From NCBI RefSeq assembly GCF_009720825.1, contig NZ_WNKY01000001.1, positions 496,001 to 560,000 of the forward strand: 64,000 nucleotides of DNA. The letters are read 5' to 3'. This stretch comes from Duganella radicis. GTDB lineage: Bacteria > Pseudomonadota > Gammaproteobacteria > Burkholderiales > Burkholderiaceae_D. The translations under genes and the position numbers were made by a program. Below the pieces are notes generated by a model. It saw only the letters and a list, made by a program, of their open reading frames with translations, was not told the origin of the DNA and searched no databases. Below are positions 55,207-64,000 of this stretch, one piece after another. Each line of letters begins with the position of its first letter. Within the stretch, counting starts at the first letter, position 1.

Positions 55207-57753
55207 ATGCCGCTGCTGCGAATGTTGTTGTTATTAATGCTGGCCGCCTGCGGCCGCCATCAAAGCGAAACCGATCTGATGGCGCAAGCGCGACAGTACG
55301 CCGCGCGTGGCGAGGCCAAGGCGGCCGTGATCCAGCTGAAGAATGTGTTGCAGCAAACACCTGCGCATGGACAAGCGCGGCTGATGCTGGGACAGCTGTA
55401 TCTGGATATCGGCGAGGTGCAATCGGCGGAAAAGGAATTGCGGCGCGCGTTGGAACTCAAGGTGAATCCGGGCGACGTGCTGCCGCTGCTCGGCAAGGCC
55501 TTGCTGCTGCAAGGCCAGTATCAGCGCTTGCTGGACGAACTACCCGCCGACGAGCAACAACCGCAACTATTGGCGTTGCGCGGCCACGCCCTGCTGGGCC
55601 TGAACCATGTTGATGAAGGCCGTGCGGTGTTCGCGCAAATCAGCTTGCGGCATCCGGGCAGCGTGCCGGCGCTGCTGGGACAGGCGCGCATCGCCCTGCT
55701 GGCTGGCGGCATGGACGAGGCGCTGACGCTGATCGCCCAGGCGCTGACGCTGCAAGCCGATAACATCGACGCCCTGCGCCTGCAAGGCGACGTGCTGCGC
55801 TTGCTGGGCAAGAATACCGAGGCGCTGGCGGCCTATCAGGCGATTCTCAAGCTGCGTCCGGCGCAAGTGCAGGCGCATGTGGATCTGGCCAATTTGTACA
55901 TTCAGTTCGGCCAGCTGGACCAGGCACGCAAGGAGCTGAGCATCGCCCGCCAGTCCGCGCCGGCCAGCCTGTTGCTGATTTACACGCAGGCGCTGCTGGA
56001 ATTCAAGGAAAACAAAATGACCGCGGCCCAGGATCATCTGGCGCTGGTGTTGCGCGCCGCGCCCGAGCATCTGCCCAGCAATCTCCTGATGGGGGCGGTG
56101 CTGCGCAGCAAAGGCGCTTACACGCAGGCCGAGCAGCATCTGCGCAAGTTTCTGGAAGCGAATCCGGGGCATGCCTATGCCAGCAAGCTGCTGGCCTCTA
56201 CGCTGCTGAATACAGGCGATGCCAAACAGGCGTTGGCCTTGGTCGAACCGCTGTTGCCAAGCCAGCAGCAGGATGTGGAAATGATGTCGCTCGCGGGCGA
56301 GCTGTATCTGCGCCTGCGGCAATACAACAAGTCGGCCGACTATTTCGAGCGGGCCAGCAAACTGGCGCCGCAGGCGAGCATGGTGCGCGCCGCCCTGGCC
56401 ATGAGCCATCTGGGCATGGGCGACAACGACCGCGCCGTGGCCGATCTGGAACAGGCAGCCGGACTGGATGCGAAATCCTCGCGCGTCGGTACCCTGCTGG
56501 TGCTGAGCCATTTGCGCAATCGCCAATACGACAAGGCGCTGGCCGCCGCCCAGCGCATGGAAGTCCAGCACCCCGACAACCCGATGGTGCAGAACCTCAA
56601 GGGCGGCGTGCTGCTGGTGAAGCGCGATCTGTCCGGCGCCCGCGCCGCCTTTGAGCAGGCGCTCAAGCTGGACCCGCTTTTCTTCCCCGCACTCGACAAC
56701 CTGACCACCATGGACATCAAAGACAAAAAACACGAACGAGCCCGCCTGCGCCTGGAAGCCGCGCTGGCCAAGGACAAGAATAACAGCGACATCATGACCA
56801 CGCTCGCCAACCTGGCCATCAGCCAGGGCCGGCTGACGGTGGCGCGCGGCTGGTTCGAGCGTGCCGCGCAAGCCCAGCCGGAAGTGCTCGAACCTTCGAT
56901 GCGGCTGGCGAATTTCTACGCCCGCAATCAGGAAACCGCCAAGGCCTTGATGCTGGGGCAGAAATTGCTGGCGTCGAATCCGTCCAACACGCAGTTGATG
57001 GCCCTGGTGGCTTCCTTGCAGGGCAGCAGCGGGCAAGCCGATGGCGCGCTCGATAACTGGAACAAGCTGGCCAAGCTACAGCCGGAGTCGCCGGATATTC
57101 AGCTGCGCCTGGCTGCGGCGCGTACGGCGGTGAACGATGCCGAGGGTGCGGCGCAAGCGCTGGGCAAGGCGCTGGCCTTGTATCAACGTGCTTACGAGAC
57201 CAGGCCGTCGCCCCAGACCGTGCAGGCCTGGTACGGCGCGCTGATTCAGGCTGGCAAAACGGCCGATGCCCGCTCGCGCATGCAGAAATGGCTGGCGGAC
57301 CACGGAAACGATCAGGTATCGCGGTTGTACTACGCCAGCAGTTTGCTGACATTGAAGGACTATGCTGCCAGCACAGCGCAGTTTGAGGAAGTGCTGCGGC
57401 AGGCGCCGGGCCAGTTTGTGGCCTTGAATAATCTGGCGTGGCTGTACCAGCAGCAACGCGATCCACGCGCGCTGTCCTACGCCGAGCAGGCCTACAAGGC
57501 GGCGCCGGACAATCCCGCGGTCTGCGATACGCTAGGCTGGCTGTTGGCGGAGCAAGGCAAGTTCGAGCGCGCCCTGCCCTTGCTCAAGCATGCCGCCACG
57601 CTGGCGCCTGCCAGCACGGAGGTCCGCTATCACTACGGCGCGGCGCTGGCCAAATCCGGCGATCGTGCCGGCGCCCGCGTGCAGCTGGAGCCGCTCCTGG
57701 CGCTCAAGGAGTACGAACGGCGCGACGTCGTCAAAGCCTTGTTGGCGCAGTGA
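55207..57753 (+). CDS. prsT: PEP-CTERM system TPR-repeat lipoprotein PrsT
   Basis: An 848-aa lipoprotein: short signal MPLLRMLLLLMLAAC (lipobox Cys15) followed by about 20 tetratricopeptide-like repeats (for example AKAAVIQLKNVLQQTP, AQSAEKELRRALEL). This matches the TPR lipoprotein that accompanies exosortase-dependent exopolysaccharide clusters. It should be a periplasm- or outer-membrane-side scaffold for assembly or export. The GGGGAG ribosome-binding site fixes the start; an upstream in-frame ATG gives no signal peptide. Length is typical. Confidence 0.92.
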   Translation: MPLLRMLLLLMLAACGRHQSETDLMAQARQYAARGEAKAAVIQLKNVLQQTPAHGQARLMLGQLYLDIGEVQSAEKELRRALELKVNPGDVLPLLGKALLLQGQYQRLLDELPADEQQPQLLALRGHALLGLNHVDEGRAVFAQISLRHPGSVPALLGQARIALLAGGMDEALTLIAQALTLQADNIDALRLQGDVLRLLGKNTEALAAYQAILKLRPAQVQAHVDLANLYIQFGQLDQARKELSIARQSAPASLLLIYTQALLEFKENKMTAAQDHLALVLRAAPEHLPSNLLMGAVLRSKGAYTQAEQHLRKFLEANPGHAYASKLLASTLLNTGDAKQALALVEPLLPSQQQDVEMMSLAGELYLRLRQYNKSADYFERASKLAPQASMVRAALAMSHLGMGDNDRAVADLEQAAGLDAKSSRVGTLLVLSHLRNRQYDKALAAAQRMEVQHPDNPMVQNLKGGVLLVKRDLSGARAAFEQALKLDPLFFPALDNLTTMDIKDKKHERARLRLEAALAKDKNNSDIMTTLANLAISQGRLTVARGWFERAAQAQPEVLEPSMRLANFYARNQETAKALMLGQKLLASNPSNTQLMALVASLQGSSGQADGALDNWNKLAKLQPESPDIQLRLAAARTAVNDAEGAAQALGKALALYQRAYETRPSPQTVQAWYGALIQAGKTADARSRMQKWLADHGNDQVSRLYYASSLLTLKDYAASTAQFEEVLRQAPGQFVALNNLAWLYQQQRDPRALSYAEQAYKAAPDNPAVCDTLGWLLAEQGKFERALPLLKHAATLAPASTEVRYHYGAALAKSGDRAGARVQLEPLLALKEYERRDVVKALLAQ

Positions 57754-59753
57754 TGCGGATGTTGTGGGCTCGCGCGGCGGCGCTCGGTTTCTTCGCCGCC
57801 TTCGTCTGGGCAGCCGGCGTGTATCCGATGGGCGACACATGGCTGCCCGTCGTGTTGCTGGCCTATGCGTGCCTGCTGTGGTGGCGCGCCGACCTGTGGC
57901 TGCTTGCCTTGCCTGCCTTGTTGCCGGTGCTGGACCTCGCTCCGTACACCGGCTGGTTCTTCCTCGAAGAGATAGATCTGCTGCTCATGTTGACGGCAGG
58001 CTTCGCCTACTGGCGCCATCCCCGTCCTTCGCTATCCGGCAATCGCGCGCCGCGCGGCCAGGTGGGCCAACGACAGCCCGGCGCCACCGACCTGCCGCAT
58101 TGGCCGCCGCTGTTTCGCGTGGGCTTGCTGCTGTTGGGTGCGGCTGTCGCGCTTGGGCTGTGGCGCGGCTTGCAGCCTTGGCCGGCAGTGGACGCCAACA
58201 CCTTCAACAACTACCTGAGCCCGGCCAACGCCCTGCGTGTCGGCAAGGCATGGTTTTGGGCGCTGGTGCTGTTGCCGGCGCTGCGCCAGGCCGTCGGCCC
58301 CCAGTTGGAAGGAGTGCGTCAACGGCTGATTCCCGGCATGCTGCTCGGCCTGGCGTTGGTGGCGGCTGCGGCGATTCGCGAGCGCGTGCAGTTCACAGGC
58401 TTGCTGAATTTTTCCAGCGACTACCGCATCAGCGCGCCATTTTCGGCCATGCACACAGGCGGCGCCGCGCTGGATGGCTATCTGGCGCTGACCATCCCGC
58501 TGATCGCCATGTGGTTGGCGCCTCACATGGGCGCGCTGCGCAAGACCGTGGCGCTACTCTTGTTGCCGTTGGCCTGGTACGTCGCGCTCGCCACCTTCTC
58601 ACGCGGCCTCTATCTAGGGCTGGTTGTGACTGCGGCGATGTTCGCCGCTCGCGGGCTGACGACACTGGGGACGCGCGCTGTGGCGCTGGCAATCGGCGCG
58701 GCACTGGCGGTTCTGTTGCTCGACGCGGCATTTCGCTCCGGCGGCTACCGCGCCTTCCTGCCACTCCTGCTCCTGCTGGGCGTGCTCATACTTGCCGCTC
58801 GCCAGCACGCGGCCATATCGCTGGCGGCGCTACTGCTGCTGGGCTGCGCCATCCCGATCTATCACGGCTACTACACCAATGTCCGTTTCGCCAGCGTCGA
58901 CAAGGACTGGGCGACACGCGTCCGGCATTGGCAAAACGCCTTGGCAATGGTAAACAACAGCTTGTTCGGCATGGGACTGGGCACCTTTCCCACCCGCTAT
59001 TACTGGCACAATCCGCAGCGCGAAGTACCGCCCGGCTACCAATTCATCGACCAGGCCGGCAACCGCCATCTGCGCCTGTCGGCCGGTCTCTACGCGGCAG
59101 GCTACGGCGAACTGCTACGCATGCTGCAAGACGTGACGGTGCAGCCTCGCCAGCAATATCTGGTGGCGGTGGACGTATCGAACAGCGGCCCGCCAGCCTT
59201 CCTGCACATCAACCTGTGCCAGCGGCAACTGCTTTATCCACAAAACTGCGTCGCCGTGCCGCTGCGGCAAATCCCGCACGCGCCGGAATGGCAGCGCTAC
59301 TTTTACCCCATCAACTCGGGCGCGCTTGGCAACAACAAGCTGCCGCTCAAGCTGGAAATCGCCGCCGAAGGCCAGCAAGCCATGCTCGACATCGACAACG
59401 TCAGCCTGCGCGCCGTACCGGATGGCCACGAACTGCTGCGCAACGGCAGCTTTTCAAACGCCAACACCGGTTGGTTCTTCAGCAGCGACCGCAACCACCT
59501 GCCATGGCACCTCAAGAATCTTGCCCTGAACCTGTATTTCGAAACGGGCTGGCTGGGCCTCGGCGCCTACGGCTTGCTGCTGTTCAGCGCCACCGCCGTG
59601 CTGCTCAGGCGCAGTGACACGGCCTTGCTGGCCGCATTCGCAGCCTTCCACATCGTTGGCCTGTTCGACAGCCTGCTCGAGGTGCCGCGCATCACCCTTC
59701 TGTCCATGCTGCTGCTGTGCGCAGCCACCCTGCAAGCCAAGGAACCGACATGA
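57753..59753 (+). CDS. O-antigen ligase/polymerase-like membrane protein
   Basis: A 666-aa protein with about 10-12 membrane helices in the first ~410 residues. A Wzy_C-type block (AFSRGLYLGLV-like TFSRGLYLGLV, then the big periplasmic loop) points to the O-antigen ligase/polymerase family. The large loop (~400-620) is soluble and beta-rich with VPPGYQFIDQAGN and TNTGWFFSSDRNHLPWH-like residues, and a final helix pair closes the protein. Its start overlaps the prsT stop (TGATG). Likely the polymerase of the repeat units (inference). Confidence 0.85.
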   Translation: MRMLWARAAALGFFAAFVWAAGVYPMGDTWLPVVLLAYACLLWWRADLWLLALPALLPVLDLAPYTGWFFLEEIDLLLMLTAGFAYWRHPRPSLSGNRAPRGQVGQRQPGATDLPHWPPLFRVGLLLLGAAVALGLWRGLQPWPAVDANTFNNYLSPANALRVGKAWFWALVLLPALRQAVGPQLEGVRQRLIPGMLLGLALVAAAAIRERVQFTGLLNFSSDYRISAPFSAMHTGGAALDGYLALTIPLIAMWLAPHMGALRKTVALLLLPLAWYVALATFSRGLYLGLVVTAAMFAARGLTTLGTRAVALAIGAALAVLLLDAAFRSGGYRAFLPLLLLLGVLILAARQHAAISLAALLLLGCAIPIYHGYYTNVRFASVDKDWATRVRHWQNALAMVNNSLFGMGLGTFPTRYYWHNPQREVPPGYQFIDQAGNRHLRLSAGLYAAGYGELLRMLQDVTVQPRQQYLVAVDVSNSGPPAFLHINLCQRQLLYPQNCVAVPLRQIPHAPEWQRYFYPINSGALGNNKLPLKLEIAAEGQQAMLDIDNVSLRAVPDGHELLRNGSFSNANTGWFFSSDRNHLPWHLKNLALNLYFETGWLGLGAYGLLLFSATAVLLRRSDTALLAAFAAFHIVGLFDSLLEVPRITLLSMLLLCAATLQAKEPT

Positions 59754-60499
59754 AACTCTTGCTCTCCCTGCTATTTCTGCTGACGCCAGCCCGTGCCGAC
59801 GAACTGATCCAGACCATCGCCGACATCAAGCCATCCGTGGTCGGCATCGGCAGCCTGCAACAGATGCGCGGACCGGCGATCGGTTTCGTTGGCACCGGCT
59901 TCGCCGTCGACGATGGCCTGACGGTGATCACCGCCGCCCACGTGGTGAACGACCTCATCAACAGCGGCCAAAGCGCCACACTGGGCGTGCTGATACGCGC
60001 CGGCGACAGCGCCTAATTCCGCGCCGCCACCGTCGCTACACTAGACAAGGACCACGACCTGGCGCGCCTGCGCATCAAAGGCCCGGCCCTGCCGCCGCTG
60101 AAAATCGGTGATTCCAGCAAGGTGCGCGAGGGCAAGGCGCTGGCTTTCACCGGCTTTCCGCTCGGCATGGTGCTGGGATTGCACCACGTGACGCACCGCT
60201 GCATCGTCTCCGCCATCACGCCGCTGGCCACGCCGGCCATCACCGCGCGCCAACTCGACCCCAAGGCCGCGCGCCAGCTGCAAAAGCCGGTGTACGCGGT
60301 GTTCCAGCTGGACGGCACCGCCTATCCAGGCAGCAGCGGCAGCCCGTTGTTCGACCCGGCCACCGGCGAGGTGGTCGGCGTCGTCAACATGGTGTTCGTC
60401 AAAGGCGTGAAGGAGTCGGCCATCAGCGCGCCAAGCGGCATCACCTACGCCGTGCCAGCCAACTACCTCAAAGCCGCCCCGCCACCAGACGGCCGGTGA
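59750..60499 (+). pseudogene. Trypsin-like serine protease, interrupted by an in-frame TAA
   Basis: Signal peptide MKLLLSLLFLLTPARA, then a trypsin-like fold: His in ITAAHVV, Asp in DKDHDLARL and Ser in PGSSGSPLFD. The reading frame is open before and after a TAA at 60014-60016 (AGDSA-stop-FRAATV), without any frameshift. One base change from CAA would restore it. As it stands only an 88-residue fragment with the His would be made. It overlaps the ligase gene by 4 nt and converges with the acyltransferase gene. Could be a sequencing error. Confidence 0.8.
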
Positions 60500-61274
60500 T
60501 ACCCGGCTCATCCCATGTCGGGAAGAAATACGGATAGAAGGAGCGCTCGTTGCCGTGCTGCTCCATCAGGCCGCCAAACTTGCGGATCTGCTCGCCCATA
60601 TAGTCCAGCTCCAGCCGCAGCAGCACGGCCGGCGCGCCCACGCGGGTGCACTCGCGCTCTCCGCCAAAGTCGCGGAAGCCCAGCATGCGCTTGTAGAACA
60701 TCACATGGCGCGGATTGACCTCGATCACGTAATCGGTGTAACCGTGGATGTTGTGGGCATAAATATAGGAAATGTGTATCAGCGCAGCAAATACGCGCTT
60801 GGAAACGCCTTTGTCGATGGCCAGCCGGGAAGGCTCGCACAGCCGGCGATGCTGGCTGCGCAGGTCATCGAGTTTGTCGCGGAAATTTTCGTCAGCCGGC
60901 AGGCCGACCTCGTCATTGTCCAGGCATAGCGACATGGTGCCGACGGTCTCGCCGCCGGTTTCGGCAAACAACGTGATTTTATTCGGCGAATGCATCACGC
61001 CGGGGTCCACGGCGTAGCCGCGCCAGCCATACATTTTTTTTAGCAGCAGGCTGGCTGCCTCGCGCCGGCCTTGCGAGTTGGCCATGCGGATGTGGAAAGT
61101 TTGCTGGTCCAAGGGATGATCCAATGCGGCTTCGGCCTGGCCTTCGCCGACCACGAGGTCTCGCAAACCTGTGCTGACCTCAAAAGAAACGATAGCGTCT
61201 TCATGTTGCACGGTGGGCTTCCTGTCTGGTGGTTCATACTCCTGAGACACCCCGCTCAGCCAGAAAGTTCCCAT
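60468..61274 (-). CDS. FeeM-like N-acyl amino acid synthase/acyltransferase
   Basis: A 268-aa protein of the acyltransferase fold seen in exosortase-associated and FeeM-type enzymes: ETGGETVGTMSL, CEPSRLAIDKGVSKRVFAALIHISYIYAH, YVIEVNPRHVMFYKRMLGF. Predicted to use an acyl-ACP or acyl-CoA. Its role in the locus could be a lipid or signal attached to, or made with, the polysaccharide (inference). A start at 61274 (ATG) is preferred; a TTG at 61295 is the other option. The gene is 3' overlapped by the broken protease. Confidence 0.78.
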   Translation of the reverse strand: MGTFWLSGVSQEYEPPDRKPTVQHEDAIVSFEVSTGLRDLVVGEGQAEAALDHPLDQQTFHIRMANSQGRREAASLLLKKMYGWRGYAVDPGVMHSPNKITLFAETGGETVGTMSLCLDNDEVGLPADENFRDKLDDLRSQHRRLCEPSRLAIDKGVSKRVFAALIHISYIYAHNIHGYTDYVIEVNPRHVMFYKRMLGFRDFGGERECTRVGAPAVLLRLELDYMGEQIRKFGGLMEQHGNERSFYPYFFPTWDEPGITGRLVAGRL

Positions 61275-61298
61275 GAAATTGAAAAAATTTCGCAAAAG

Positions 61299-61892
61299 CT
61301 AGAACCAGCCCTCCGGGATGACCAGGATGTCGCCCGGAAGTACCGCGATATCGGCTGAAATATCGCCATCGCGCAGCAAATCACGCAATCGTACCGGCAC
61401 GCTCTGGCGTTTTCCATCCACCGTGCGGATGATATTGGCCTTGTTGCCTGCCGCGAAATCGGTGATACCGCCGACCGCGATCAGCACATCCATCAGCGAC
61501 ATGCCTTGCCGGTAAGCCAGCGCCTGCGGCCGCGCCGCCTGGCCGATCACGCGGATTTGCTGGTTGTACGGGCCGACAAAGCTGGTGACGATCACCGTCA
61601 CCATCGGCTGCTGGATGTATTTGCCGAGCGCCTTTTCGATATCGCGCGCCAGTTCGGTGGACGTCTTGCCCGCCGCCTGCAAGTCCTCCACCAGCGGGGT
61701 GGTGATCTTGCCGTCCGGGCGCACCGGCACGCTGAGCGACACTTCGGGGTTGCGCCAGACATTGATATTGACCACGTCGCCGGCGCCGATCTGGTAATCG
61801 CGCTGTTCCGGAAGCGTCTCGGGCACATCGAGCGCAACGCGATGGGCGCAGCCAGTCGCCAGCGCCGCCAACAAATAAATCAAAGCACGCAT
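61299..61892 (-). CDS. epsE: Polysaccharide export lipoprotein (EpsE/Wza-like, exosortase-linked)
   Basis: A 197-aa outer-membrane export protein. A lipobox (LAALATGC) is followed by the poly-export domain (YQIGAGDVVNINVWRNPEVSLSVPVRPDGKITTPLVEDLQAAG) and an SLBB domain (IRVIGQAARPQALAYRQGMSLMDVLIAVGGITDFAAG). This is the short form found with PEP-CTERM loci. GGAGGATT ribosome-binding site. Divergent from the chain-length gene. Confidence 0.93.
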   Translation of the reverse strand: MRALIYLLAALATGCAHRVALDVPETLPEQRDYQIGAGDVVNINVWRNPEVSLSVPVRPDGKITTPLVEDLQAAGKTSTELARDIEKALGKYIQQPMVTVIVTSFVGPYNQQIRVIGQAARPQALAYRQGMSLMDVLIAVGGITDFAAGNKANIIRTVDGKRQSVPVRLRDLLRDGDISADIAVLPGDILVIPEGWF

Positions 61893-61975
61893 GATGAATC
61901 CTCCTCGCCATCATGATTCAGAAATCCCGCCGGCCTCTGCTTGATATGCCTCAACGACTGTCCAGTTGAGAAAAA

Positions 61976-61981
61976 TATAAT
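61976..61981 (+). promoter_or_regulatory. Candidate -10 element of the chain-length gene
   Basis: Perfect TATAAT in the AT-rich divergent gap (61893-62017), 37 bp before the start. No good -35 lies at 17 bp, so a helper regulator may be needed. Confidence 0.3.
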
Positions 61982-62017
61982 CGGAATTCCTGCGGCCTAC
62001 GTTGGGGGAATCGGAAC

Positions 62018-63544
62018 ATGGAGGAACTGATCAGCCAGCTGATATCCAGCCTGAAAGGGATCTGGAAGTACCGCTGGTACGCCATTTCGGTCGCCTGGCT
62101 GGTGGCCGCCGCCGGCTGGGTCAAGGTGACCCTGCTGCCGGACGACTACCAGACCACCGCGCGCGTGTTTGTCGACACGCAAAGCATTCTCAAACCCCTG
62201 CTGGCGGGCATGACCAGTGTACCGAATATCGAACAGCAGGTTTCCATCATGAGCCGTACTTTGCTGAGCCGTCCCAATGTCGAGCGCGTGATGCGCATGG
62301 TGGACCTGGACATCAATGCCCGCACCCCGCGCGAGCAGCAACAACAGCTGGAAGAGCTGATGGGCAAGATCCGCATCAACGGCACCGGCAACCTGGACAT
62401 CTACACCATCACTTACAACAACCGCAATCCGCGCATGGTGCGCGACGTGGTGCAGTCGCTGCTGACGATTTTCGTGGAAGGCAGCTTCAAGGGCAAAAGC
62501 GGCGAGACGCGCAAGGCGGTCCAGTTCATTGACGAGCAGATCAAGGCCTACGAAGACAAGCTCACCGCCGCCGAAAACAGCGTCAAGGAATTCCGCCTGA
62601 AAAACAACGGCCTGCTGCCGCGCCAGGGCGTGGATTACAGCGGTCAGTTGATGCAATCGTCGGACGCCCTGAACGCCGCCCGGCTGGAGCTGGCCGAGGC
62701 CGAACAGGCGCGCAAGGCCATCGCCAACCAGATCAGCGGAGACGAGCCCATCCTTGGCGCGGACGTGACGCCGGCCGCCATCGACAATCCCGAACTCGAC
62801 GCCCGCATCTCCACCCTCAACAAAGGCCTGGACGCGCTGCGGATGCAATACACCGAACTGCATCCCGACATCATCGCCGCCAAGCGGCTGGTGGCGCAGC
62901 TGGAGGAACGCAAGATCGAAGAAAGCAAGCTCAAGCAGAACGGCGACCCCGGCAAGAATTACAGCCCCATGCTGCAACAACTGAAGGTGGCGCAGACCGA
63001 GGCCGAGGCGCGGGTAGCCGCCATCACCGCGCGGGTGCAGGAATTCACCCTGCGCCATCAGCGCTTGCTGGCCCAGGTCAACGCCGTGCCGGAGGTGGAA
63101 ACCGAACTGGCACAGCTCAACCGCGACTACCAGATCAACAAGGACAATTACGAAAAACTGATCGGCCGGCGCGAGGCGGCCAAGCTGTCGGGGGACCTCA
63201 GCTCCACCACCGAGATGATGAGCTTTAAGATCATCGATCCGCCCACCGTGCCGCTGACGCCCATCGGCCCCAATCGCGTGCTGCTGTACTCGGTCACGTT
63301 GGGCGCGGCGCTGCTGATGGGCGTGGCAACCGCGCTGCTGATCAGCCAGGTCCGGCCCACTTTTCTCAGCCCGGCCGAATTACGCAATCGTACCGGCCTC
63401 AACGTGCTGGGCACCGTGTCCATGAACTGGACCGACGCGCAACGCGGCAAGCAACGGCGCAGCAAATACCTGTTTGGCATCGCCCTGTCCTGCCTGTTTG
63501 CGGCCTACGGCGTGGTGCTGGTCGCCAATATGTTGCGCTACTAG
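62018..63544 (+). CDS. Chain-length determinant protein (Wzz-like, exosortase-linked)
   Basis: A 508-aa inner-membrane protein. N-terminal membrane segment (AISVAWLVAAAGWVKV), a Wzz-like periplasmic domain (YQTTARVFVDTQSILKP), a long coiled coil (~170-390) and a C-terminal membrane pair (VLLYSVTLGAALLMGVATALLISQ, FGIALSCLFAAYGVVLVANML). Coupled to the following kinase, as in Wzc-type systems split in two polypeptides. Sets polymer length. Confidence 0.93.
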   Translation: MEELISQLISSLKGIWKYRWYAISVAWLVAAAGWVKVTLLPDDYQTTARVFVDTQSILKPLLAGMTSVPNIEQQVSIMSRTLLSRPNVERVMRMVDLDINARTPREQQQQLEELMGKIRINGTGNLDIYTITYNNRNPRMVRDVVQSLLTIFVEGSFKGKSGETRKAVQFIDEQIKAYEDKLTAAENSVKEFRLKNNGLLPRQGVDYSGQLMQSSDALNAARLELAEAEQARKAIANQISGDEPILGADVTPAAIDNPELDARISTLNKGLDALRMQYTELHPDIIAAKRLVAQLEERKIEESKLKQNGDPGKNYSPMLQQLKVAQTEAEARVAAITARVQEFTLRHQRLLAQVNAVPEVETELAQLNRDYQINKDNYEKLIGRREAAKLSGDLSSTTEMMSFKIIDPPTVPLTPIGPNRVLLYSVTLGAALLMGVATALLISQVRPTFLSPAELRNRTGLNVLGTVSMNWTDAQRGKQRRSKYLFGIALSCLFAAYGVVLVANMLRY

Positions 63545-63553
63545 GAGATGCGC

Positions 63554-64000
63554 ATGCGCCATGTAGAACTGAATCTGGCCCGTCTGCACCAGCTCGGCAT
63601 GGTGACGCAGGAAGGCGGCCGTACGGCGGTGGCCGAGGACTTCCGCATCATCAAGCGGCCTCTGCTACGCAACGCGCGCGGCGACCACGAAACGCCGGCC
63701 GTCCACCACGGCAACCTGATCGTGGTCACCAGCGCCATGCCGGGTGAAGGCAAAACTTATTGCGCGGTCAACCTGGCCATGAGCATCGCCATGGAAATGG
63801 ACATCACCGTGCTGCTGGTGGATGCCGACGTGGCGCGGCCCTCGGTGCTGAAGGTGCTGGGCCTGCAACCGGAACCGGGCTTGATGGACATCCTGCTGGG
63901 CGATAAAACCGGCCTGGCCGACGTCATTTTGCGCACCAACGTGCCGACCCTGAGTCTCCTGCCCGCTGGCCGCGCCAACAAGCATGCCACCGAACTGCTG
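63554..64000 (+). CDS. Tyrosine autokinase/ATPase of the exopolysaccharide locus, 5' part
   Basis: About 149 N-terminal residues before the window ends. Walker A SAMPGEGKT (~57-65) and Walker A' VLLVDADVARPS (~85-96) mark it as a bacterial tyrosine kinase (BY-kinase) ATPase. The C-terminal Tyr cluster is outside. It follows the chain-length gene by 9 nt; GGAG is 6 nt from this ATG, while an ATG at 63548 is too close. Confidence 0.9.
   Translation, partial: MRHVELNLARLHQLGMVTQEGGRTAVAEDFRIIKRPLLRNARGDHETPAVHHGNLIVVTSAMPGEGKTYCAVNLAMSIAMEMDITVLLVDADVARPSVLKVLGLQPEPGLMDILLGDKTGLADVILRTNVPTLSLLPAGRANKHATELL

Noticed and set aside
60014..60016. Recoding of the stop codon in the protease gene
   Set aside because: It is TAA, not TGA, and no recoding signal is visible, so selenocysteine is excluded and programmed readthrough is unsupported.

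Overview
The window is high-GC DNA from a betaproteobacterium, most likely of the Oxalobacteraceae (Massilia/Duganella/Janthinobacterium type). This is inferred from the gene content: an exosortase/PEP-CTERM exopolysaccharide locus, an Anbu proteasome-like operon, a PrkA-YeaH-SpoVR operon, ben/cat aromatic degradation genes and several c-di-GMP enzymes. I saw no tRNA, rRNA, CRISPR array, insertion sequence or prophage.

Region 1 (1-10.5 kb, minus strand) is signalling and surface genes: the start of a GH26 mannanase-like lipoprotein, a methyl-accepting chemotaxis protein, a beta-propeller sensor diguanylate cyclase coupled by an ATGA overlap to a membrane EIIC-EAL phosphodiesterase, a PEP-CTERM protein, and a second EIIC-EAL paralogue. 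The paralogues are nearly identical over the EAL half and clearly diverged over the membrane half.

Region 2 (10.6-27.0 kb, minus strand) is the most unusual part: six tightly packed genes, 26054-27037 first and 10602-12434 last. They encode an M64-peptidase-like protein without its zinc site, a His/Cys-rich protein and four large proteins (1151, 1061, 1737 and 610 aa), about 5,470 residues in all. None has a signal peptide, obvious membrane segment or recognisable catalytic domain. This is the best candidate for an undescribed system.

Region 3 (27.2-37.6 kb) is a benzoate-to-3-oxoadipate module. catB-catC-catA-benA-benB-benC-benD-pcaD form one minus-strand operon, with a divergent LysR regulator and the transporters benK and benE. 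The catB and benE promoters share the same double LysR operator, so one regulator probably controls uptake and breakdown together.

Region 4 (37.6-52.8 kb) has a phospholipase D-like protein, a DUF455 ferritin-like protein, a PRC-barrel protein, an ABC-type binding protein, the Anbu operon (ATP-grasp, alpha-E, transglutaminase, Anbu), an Hpt protein, a Sel1-like lipoprotein, a LysR regulator and the prkA-yeaH-spoVR operon.

Region 5 (52.7-64.0 kb) is part of an exosortase-linked exopolysaccharide locus: UDP-sugar epimerase and dehydrogenase, the TPR lipoprotein PrsT, an O-antigen-ligase-like protein, a trypsin-like protease gene broken by an in-frame TAA, a FeeM-like acyltransferase, the outer-membrane export protein, the chain-length protein and the start of a tyrosine autokinase. 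The PEP-CTERM protein of region 1 could be a client of this exosortase system, although no exosortase gene lies in the window.
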